6,141 nucleotides of DNA, taken from an uncultured Clostridia bacterium (GTDB lineage Bacteria; Bacillota; Clostridia; Christensenellales; Borkfalkiaceae). The notes under the pieces are model-generated. The model searched no databases, was not told the origin of the DNA, and was given only the letters and a program-made list of their open reading frames with translations. This document shows positions 1 through 4,374 of this stretch, piece after piece. Location: positions 1-6,141 of the forward strand of contig CANPYD010000062.1 of NCBI GenBank assembly GCA_947587775.1, in the 5' to 3' direction. Every line of letters begins with the position of its first letter. Position 1 is the stretch's first letter. The translations under genes were made by a program, and so were the position numbers.

Positions 1-570
1 ATGGACCAATCGGGCTCCACGGCAAAGGATGGCGTGGTACCGCGACGCGATGAGCGGACTTCGCATGCGGGCACAGACGACGGTATCCGGCTCCTCTATA
101 CACATCACGGCGAGCGCATAGGAGCCGATCAGCCGTTTGGCGCTGTCGGCGACAGCTTCGAGCAGGTCGCCGCGATAGGCGTTTGCGATCAGGTGGGCGA
201 TGACTTCGCTGTCCGTTTCGGATGAGAACGCTTCCCCTCTTTCAAGGCACTCCTCTTTGAGGAAAGCGGCGTTCTCAATGATCCCGTTATGGACGAGGAC
301 GATATTTTTGAAGGCATGCGGATGGGCGTTTTTCTCCGTGACGCCCCCATGCGTCGCCCAACGCGTATGCCCGATCCCGACGTTTCCCTTCTCCTCCCTT
401 GCGATTTCGATCTCTTGAACCCGACCTGTTTTTTTGATGATTTTCAGTCTTTTTCCGTCCGAAAGGGCGATCCCGACCGAATCATAGCCGCGATATTCGA
501 GCTCATACAGCCCGTCAATGAGAACGGGCGCCGCCCGACGTTTTCCCACATACCCGACGATCCCGCACAT
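1..570 (-). CDS. glmS: Glutamine--fructose-6-phosphate aminotransferase (isomerizing), N-terminal part
   Basis: This gene encodes cytoplasmic glucosamine-6-phosphate synthase, which uses glutamine to convert fructose-6-phosphate to glucosamine-6-phosphate, the first committed step to UDP-GlcNAc. Only the first 190 codons are visible; the rest lies beyond position 1. The protein begins MCGIVGYVGK, so Cys2 is the N-terminal nucleophile exposed after Met removal. Other class II glutamine amidotransferase signatures follow: EYRGYDS (25-31), GHTRWATHG (67-75), HNGIIEN (94-100) and SETDSE (117-122). The two SIS sugar-isomerase domains are not in view. The start is fixed by the Cys2 requirement and an excellent Shine-Dalgarno sequence. 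The ATG shares one base with the glmM stop (TGATG), which suggests translational coupling. After SPLIA (171-175) the reading frame stays open but no longer resembles the family's usual GxGxxENFxASD stretch; see findings. Identity is near certain. Confidence 0.95.
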   Translation of the reverse strand, partial: MCGIVGYVGKRRAAPVLIDGLYELEYRGYDSVGIALSDGKRLKIIKKTGRVQEIEIAREEKGNVGIGHTRWATHGGVTEKNAHPHAFKNIVLVHNGIIENAAFLKEECLERGEAFSSETDSEVIAHLIANAYRGDLLEAVADSAKRLIGSYALAVMCIEEPDTVVCARMRSPLIASRYHAILCRGARLVH

Positions 571-1910
571 CAGATCACCTCCGACGCGCTGCGGATCGCG
601 CGTTCAATGGCGGAGATCGCTTCGGCGCATGCATTCTCATCGTCAGCCTCGGCAAGAATGCGGACGACGGGCTCCGTTCCCGACGCGCGGAGCAGGATCC
701 TGCCGCCCGCGAGCGTCTTTTTCGCCGTTTCAAGTGCTTCCAGAACGCCGTCATTCTGCAAAACCGCCCTTTTATCGGTCACGCGGACGCTCTTCGTTCG
801 CTGGGGAACGCGGCCGAACCCCTCGACGAGGCAGGAAAGCGGACATTTCCCCTCGAGCATGATCTCCATGACTTTGAGCGCAGTGAGAATGCCGTCTCCC
901 GTCGCAGAGACCTTCCGGTAAATGATATGCCCCGACTGTTCGCCGCCCAACATGCAGCCGCTCGTAACCATTGTATCGTGGACAAATTTATCGCCCACTT
1001 CACAGCGGATCAGGTGGATCCCGTCCCGCGCTAAACTTTCCTCGAGCCCCAAATTGCTCATGACGGTGGCGACAACGGCGTTTCCGTCCAGTTCACCCCT
1101 GTTCTTCATGGCACGCGCGGACAGATAGAGGATCCCGTCCCCGTCCACTTCGTCCCCGCGTTCATCCACGCAGATACAGCGGTCGGCGTCGCCGTCAAAG
1201 GCGAACCCGACGTCGAGATTCCGCTCCATCACGAGCGATTTCAGCGCATCGATATGGGTTGAGCCGCAATTTTCGTTGATATTTGTGCCGTCCGGTTCCG
1301 TTCCGATGGCAAAGACCCGCGCACCGAGAGCGTCAAAGACCGTCTTTGAGATCTGCCACGCGCTCCCGTTGGCGCAATCGAGCCCGACGCGCATCCCGCG
1401 GAACGACGCACGGGAGAGGGTCAGAAGATAGGCGAGATACCTGTTTCTCCCGGCGACAAAATCGACGGTTCTGCCGATATTTTCTCCTGTCGAAAGCGGG
1501 ATCACGCCCCCGTCGAGATACTCTTCGACGCGATCGAGAACACTTTCCTCGAGCTTTTCGCCGCTCGCGTTAAATAGCTTAATGCCGTTATCGGTAAAGG
1601 GATTGTGGCTTGCGGAGATCATTACGCCGCAGTCGAACCCCTCCGTACGGGTGAGATAGGATACGGACGGTGTCGTCGTCACATGCAAGAGATACACGTC
1701 CGCACCGGACGCCGTGGCACCCGACGCCAACGCATACTCAAACATGTAAGATGAAAGCCGCGTATCCTTCCCGACAAGGATCTTTGCTCTTTCGCGCTTT
1801 CCACGGGAAAAATATCTGCCCAAAAACCTTCCGACCCGAAAAGCATGGATGGCGGTAAGCGTCTCGTTCGCCCGCCCGCGGAAGCCGTCCGTTCCGAAAT
1901 ATTTGCCCAA
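570..1910 (-). CDS. glmM: Phosphoglucosamine mutase
   Basis: This gene encodes the cytoplasmic enzyme that interconverts glucosamine-6-phosphate and glucosamine-1-phosphate, the step after GlmS on the way to UDP-GlcNAc. The 446-residue length is normal for the family. It starts MGKYFGTDGFRG, the standard GlmM N-terminus. The phosphoserine loop GVMISASHNP (95-104) places the catalytic serine at Ser101. The Mg-binding loop is DGDADR (239-244), the sugar-specificity loop is GGEQSGH (322-328), and the C-terminal phosphate-binding loop is RASGTEP (408-414). GEQSGH and the short length separate it from phosphomannomutase/phosphoglucomutase relatives. The start codon is TTG, not ATG; it is supported by the family N-terminus and by GGGAGG six bases upstream. 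Its stop overlaps the glmS start. A 145-bp gap separates it from glpK and carries possible regulatory structure. No key residue is missing. Confidence 0.97.
   Translation of the reverse strand: MGKYFGTDGFRGRANETLTAIHAFRVGRFLGRYFSRGKRERAKILVGKDTRLSSYMFEYALASGATASGADVYLLHVTTTPSVSYLTRTEGFDCGVMISASHNPFTDNGIKLFNASGEKLEESVLDRVEEYLDGGVIPLSTGENIGRTVDFVAGRNRYLAYLLTLSRASFRGMRVGLDCANGSAWQISKTVFDALGARVFAIGTEPDGTNINENCGSTHIDALKSLVMERNLDVGFAFDGDADRCICVDERGDEVDGDGILYLSARAMKNRGELDGNAVVATVMSNLGLEESLARDGIHLIRCEVGDKFVHDTMVTSGCMLGGEQSGHIIYRKVSATGDGILTALKVMEIMLEGKCPLSCLVEGFGRVPQRTKSVRVTDKRAVLQNDGVLEALETAKKTLAGGRILLRASGTEPVVRILAEADDENACAEAISAIERAIRSASEVI
573..582 (-). promoter_or_regulatory. glmS ribosome binding site inside the glmM 3' end
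   Basis: The minus strand reads GGAGGTGATC here, a ten-base run that matches the complement of the conserved 16S rRNA 3' end. Seven bases separate GGAGG from the glmS ATG. The site lies within the last codons of glmM, next to its TGA stop, so glmS can be translated by terminating or newly binding ribosomes. It fixes the glmS start. Confidence 0.85.
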
Positions 1911-1916
1911 TACAAA

Positions 1917-1922
1917 CCTCCC
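1917..1922 (-). promoter_or_regulatory. glmM ribosome binding site deciding a TTG start
   Basis: The minus strand carries GGGAGG six bases before TTG GGC AAA TAT, which encodes the canonical GlmM N-terminus (M)GKYFGTDGF. No in-frame ATG near this position gives a family-like start. The first two bases of the site also fall in the outer arm of the hairpin at 1921-1944. Confidence 0.8.
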
Positions 1923-1944
1923 GCACCCGTATCAATGGGTGCAG
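1921..1944 (-). promoter_or_regulatory. Hairpin abutting the glmM Shine-Dalgarno
   Basis: In the minus-strand transcript, GCACCC (1942-1937) and GGGTGC (1928-1923) pair perfectly around an eight-base loop. One G-U and one C-G outer pair extend the stem to eight pairs and take up the first two bases of the GGGAGG ribosome binding site. The hairpin is followed by the RBS and not by a U-run, so it is not an intrinsic terminator. A role in modulating glmM translation is inference. If transcription starts near 1941, as the candidate promoter at 1948-1977 would predict, the 5' arm would be cut and the hairpin would not form fully. Confidence 0.4.
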
Positions 1945-1947
1945 GAC

Positions 1948-1977
1948 ATCGTATGAAAAATCAATCAAACATGTGAA
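1948..1977 (-). promoter_or_regulatory. Candidate sigma-A promoter for glmM-glmS
   Basis: Reading the minus strand, TTCACA (1977-1972, five of six to TTGACA) and TACGAT (1953-1948, four of six to TATAAT) are separated by 18 bases in an AT-rich stretch, about 38 bases upstream of the glmM start. This is a by-eye match in AT-rich DNA and could be chance. It overlaps the right arm of the long inverted repeat. Confidence 0.3.
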
Positions 1978-2020
1978 AAAGCCGCTTTTCCGGAGTATTC
2001 TCTCTGAAAAAACGGTTTTT
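1977..2020. repeat. Two short odd palindromes in the intergenic gap
   Basis: AAAAGC-C-GCTTTT occupies 1977-1989 and AAAAAC-G-GTTTTT occupies 2008-2020. Each is a 13-base palindrome around one central base, so neither makes a stable RNA hairpin by itself. On the minus strand both end in a T-run. They add to the palindrome density of this gap. A weak terminator role after glpK is possible but not supported by a GC-rich stem. Confidence 0.4.
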
Positions 2021-2044
2021 ATGTCTGACATAGTACTATGTTAA
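2016..2044 (-). promoter_or_regulatory. Palindromic operator-like cluster with a possible promoter
   Basis: Two overlapping perfect palindromes lie here: TATGTC-T-GACATA (2020-2032) and ACATAGTACTATGT (2028-2041). Together they give three half-sites of the 5-mer TATGT/ACATA in alternating orientation. On the minus strand, TTAACA (2044-2039) and TAAAAA (2021-2016) with a 17-base spacer could be a weak promoter, and the palindromes would then fill its spacer as repressor operators do. The palindromes are seen directly; the operator and promoter roles are inferred. I do not recognise the motif as that of a specific regulator. Confidence 0.4.
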
Positions 2045-2055
2045 TGATTGATTTT

Positions 2056-3522
2056 TTAAGGAATCTTGCAGAGAACCCTCTTTTCTGCCCTGATGTATGC
2101 TTCGTAAATTTCCCTTGCCTTCTCTTTCTCCTGCGGCACGAACACCCGCTCGCACTCCCTGCGGTTTGCAAGTTCCGAAAACGAAAGCAGGCCTTTCGAG
2201 ACGGCGCAGAGATACGCCGCGCCGAGCGCCGTGCTCTCCCGCTCGCGCGGGCGGTTGACATTGGCGGCGAGGACATCCGCCTGAAATTGCATGAGGAAAT
2301 TATTCTGTGAAGCTCCGCCGTCGCACTTGATCTCACGGAGCAGGATCCCGCTGTCACGGGTCATGCAGTCGAGGAGTTCTTTCGCGCCGCATGCAATGCT
2401 TTCGAGAACGGCGCGTACGATATGCGCACGGGTCGTTCCGCGCGTCAGCCCGAGGATCATACCGCGCGCTTCGCTGTCCCAATGGGGCGCGCCGAGTCCC
2501 GTAAAAGCAGGCACAAAGGAGACGCCGCCCGAGTCGGGAACGGAGAGAGCGACGCTTTCGCTCTCGGCAGAGGACGAGAGGATCCCGAGACCGTCGCGCA
2601 GCCATTGCACGGCGGAGCCCGCATGAAAGACGCTTCCCTCGAGCGCGTAGCTCGTTTTTCCGCCCACTTTGCAGGCGATCGTCGTCAGAAGCCCGCTCTT
2701 GGAACGGATACACTTCTCTCCCGTAAAGAACAGCAAAAACAGCCCCGTCCCGTAGGTGATCTTCCCTTCGCCCGCGGAGAGTGCAGCTTGTCCGACAAGC
2801 GCGGACTGCTGATCTCCCGCGACGCCCGCAAGAGAAACTTTTGTCCCGCCGACGGTCGCGCTACCGTATTCCGCATCCGAGGCACGGACTTCGGGCAGAA
2901 TCTCGCGCGGGATCCCGAAAAAGCGGAGAAGTTCTTCATCATAATCAAGCGTGTGGATGTCGAAAAGCATGGTGCGGGACGCGTTTGTGACGTCCGTCGC
3001 AAAGGTTTTTCCGCCCGTGAACTGAAAAATGAGGTAGCTGTCGATCGTCCCCGCGCAGAGCTTTCCCTGCGCCATCAGTTCCCTTGCAAGGGGAATATGA
3101 TCGATCGCCCACTTGATCTTACTTGCGGAAAAGTAGGCGTCGTTGGTGAGTCCCGTTCTCTCGCGGATGCGTTTTACAACGTCCGCGGGGATGGATTTGC
3201 AGAAGTCGCTCGTGCGGCGGCATTGCCAGACGATCGCAGGACAGACGGGTTCGCCCGTCTCCCTGTTCCAAAGCACGACCGTCTCGCGCTGGTTTGTTAT
3301 GCCGATCCCCGCGACCTTCCCCTTGGCAAACGCAAGGCAGTCGTTGAGCACATACGCCGCTTTGAAAAAGATCTCGTTGGCGTCCTGCTCCACCCAACCG
3401 GGGAAGGGATAACGGCTCTCCACCTCTTGCTGTGCCCTGTGGACGAACGTCCCCTTTTCGGTATCATATAAAAAGGCGCGGATACTCGTCGTGCCCGCGT
3501 CAAGCGCGATCACAAAACTCAT
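2056..3522 (-). CDS. glpK: Glycerol kinase
   Basis: This gene encodes the cytoplasmic FGGY-family kinase that phosphorylates glycerol with ATP to sn-glycerol-3-phosphate. It has 488 residues, close to the usual 495-505. Visible motifs: ATP/phosphate loop DAGTTSIRAFLYD (8-20), PGWVEQD (41-47), glycerol-binding TNQRET (76-81) and Tyr130, the long signature with TDVTNASRTMLFDI (176-189), catalytic base Asp237 in AGDQQSAL (235-242), YGTG (257-260), GLGAPHWD (342-349), and the adenine-site DGGASQN (401-407). TNQRE, NASRTMLF and GDQQ separate it from xylulokinase and other FGGY kinases. The loop before Asp237 reads EYGSATVGGTKVSLAG and has no histidine, so the PTS-phosphorylated His typical of many low-GC Gram-positive GlpK proteins is absent. 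It starts nine bases after the macrodomain gene. No glpF, glpD or glpO is next to it. Confidence 0.96.
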   Translation of the reverse strand: MSFVIALDAGTTSIRAFLYDTEKGTFVHRAQQEVESRYPFPGWVEQDANEIFFKAAYVLNDCLAFAKGKVAGIGITNQRETVVLWNRETGEPVCPAIVWQCRRTSDFCKSIPADVVKRIRERTGLTNDAYFSASKIKWAIDHIPLARELMAQGKLCAGTIDSYLIFQFTGGKTFATDVTNASRTMLFDIHTLDYDEELLRFFGIPREILPEVRASDAEYGSATVGGTKVSLAGVAGDQQSALVGQAALSAGEGKITYGTGLFLLFFTGEKCIRSKSGLLTTIACKVGGKTSYALEGSVFHAGSAVQWLRDGLGILSSSAESESVALSVPDSGGVSFVPAFTGLGAPHWDSEARGMILGLTRGTTRAHIVRAVLESIACGAKELLDCMTRDSGILLREIKCDGGASQNNFLMQFQADVLAANVNRPRERESTALGAAYLCAVSKGLLSFSELANRRECERVFVPQEKEKAREIYEAYIRAEKRVLCKIP

Positions 3523-3528
3523 GGGAAA

Positions 3529-3533
3529 ACCTC
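3529..3533 (-). promoter_or_regulatory. glpK ribosome binding site overlapping the upstream stop
   Basis: The minus strand reads TGAGGTTTTCCCATG: the GAGGT Shine-Dalgarno shares bases with the TGA stop of the macrodomain gene and sits six bases before the glpK ATG. This supports the MSFVIALDAG start and translational coupling between the two genes. Confidence 0.7.
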
Positions 3534-4374
3534 ATAAATGTTGTAATATATTTTGGTAAATTTGCGTATCGATCGGCAGATATGTATTGAAAAGTACCTT
3601 GATATGGCTCCCGCTGCGCATTTTCCAGTTGAGAACGGCGCCCGTCGCGATCTCCGCGGCGTCCTCGTTGGGATAGTTGAACACGCCCGTCGAGATACAG
3701 CAGAAGGCAATACTCTTGAGTCCCGCTTCCTCGGCAAGATTGAGGCAGGAAATATAGCAGGAGCGGAGCGTCGCGATATCCTCGCGCGTCGGTTCGCTGC
3801 CGACCATGGGGCCCACCGTATGCAAAACATATTTGCTCGGTAAATTATAGGCACGGGTGAGTTTTGCCTCGCCGCACTCCTCTTCCTGCCCTTGGGCTGC
3901 AATCAGCTTGGCGCAGTCGTCGCGGAGCTGCATCCCCGCAAAGGAGTGGATCACGTTGTCGATACAATGATGTCCCGGCAAAAAACAGCCCAAAAGCCCC
4001 TTATTTGCCGCGTTGACGATCCCGTCGACGGCAAGACGGGTGATATCGCCCTGCCACAGTCCGACGCCGCACTCGTTGAAGGAGAGCGCCTCCGTCCCGA
4101 CTTCGCCGCGCTCCACGCTCTCCGTCCAGAACAGTCTGTCCTGCAACTCCAGGATCTCCCGCGGGATGGGATGCGCCATCCTCTGGTTCATATAGCGGCG
4201 GATGAGGGCGCGCTTTTTCTCGTAGGAAGCGTTGAACGCTGCAATGAGCCCCTGTTCGCGGAGAAGAAATTTGAGAAGGCTGTCGCACGCCTCCTCTTTT
4301 TCCTTCCCGTTGAGAAGTGCGGGGCGGGGATAGGGCGTAAGATCGACGCTTCGTTTCATTTCGTCAAGCGTCAT
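3532..4374 (-). CDS. Zinc-type macrodomain protein-ADP-ribose hydrolase
   Basis: This 280-residue protein has a helical N-terminal extension (about 1-100) followed by a macrodomain. The family binds ADP-ribose, and characterised zinc-type members remove mono-ADP-ribose from proteins. Macrodomain signs: GDIT (109-112), where Asp110 should contact adenine; NAAN (121-124); the zinc-type insert GCFLPGHHCIDNVIH (129-143), with Cys130, His135 and Cys137 as likely zinc ligands; GEA (168-170); VLHTVGP (183-189); and the phosphate loop STGVFNYP (228-235). The insert places it with the sirtuin-linked macrodomains of staphylococci and streptococci, not with MacroD2 or PARG. It lacks a signal peptide and should be cytoplasmic. 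The start overlaps the upstream hydratase stop by 11 bases and has GAGGGG just before it. In known sirtuin-linked operons the partners are SirTM, a lipoate ligase and GcvH-L; none is visible here, so the substrate is unknown. Confidence 0.9.
   Translation of the reverse strand: MTLDEMKRSVDLTPYPRPALLNGKEKEEACDSLLKFLLREQGLIAAFNASYEKKRALIRRYMNQRMAHPIPREILELQDRLFWTESVERGEVGTEALSFNECGVGLWQGDITRLAVDGIVNAANKGLLGCFLPGHHCIDNVIHSFAGMQLRDDCAKLIAAQGQEEECGEAKLTRAYNLPSKYVLHTVGPMVGSEPTREDIATLRSCYISCLNLAEEAGLKSIAFCCISTGVFNYPNEDAAEIATGAVLNWKMRSGSHIKVLFNTYLPIDTQIYQNILQHL

Larger units (their letters stand above)
1956..2056. repeat. Hyphenated inverted repeat spanning the glpK-glmM gap
   Basis: AAAAATCAATCA at 1956-1967 is the exact reverse complement of TGATTGATTTTT at 2045-2056. 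After a two-base bulge (AA at 2043-2044) the match continues for five more bases (AACAT at 1968-1972 against ATGTT at 2038-2042). The arms enclose about 65 bases that themselves contain several small palindromes. The outer end falls on the first base of the glpK stop codon triplet (plus-strand TTA at 2056-2058). I see no convincing target-site duplication outside the arms. It could be a large AU-rich 3' stem after glpK, a remnant of a small inverted-repeat element, or a regulatory structure. Confidence 0.55.

Noticed and set aside
289..921. A 210-codon plus-strand frame across the glmS-glmM junction
   Set aside because: It is antisense to both genes, whose motifs are intact, and its translation has no recognisable domain.
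1738..2031. A 97-codon minus-strand frame starting in the intergenic gap and running into glmM in another frame
   Set aside because: There is no Shine-Dalgarno before its ATG, most of it overlaps glmM out of frame, and the gap-derived residues show no known motif.
1911..2055. glmS ribozyme or other known riboswitch in the gap
   Set aside because: I could not recognise a conserved ribozyme or riboswitch core by eye, and the gap precedes glmM, not glmS. A covariance-model search would settle it.
1955..2056. Intrinsic terminator after glpK
   Set aside because: The stems here are AT-rich or have one-base loops; none combines a GC-rich stem with a following U-run well enough to call. It is described as a repeat instead.
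2422..3471. A 349-codon open frame on the plus strand opposite glpK
   Set aside because: Same reasoning: it is the mirror of glpK codon bias, its translation is arginine-rich and low in information, and it has no family motif.
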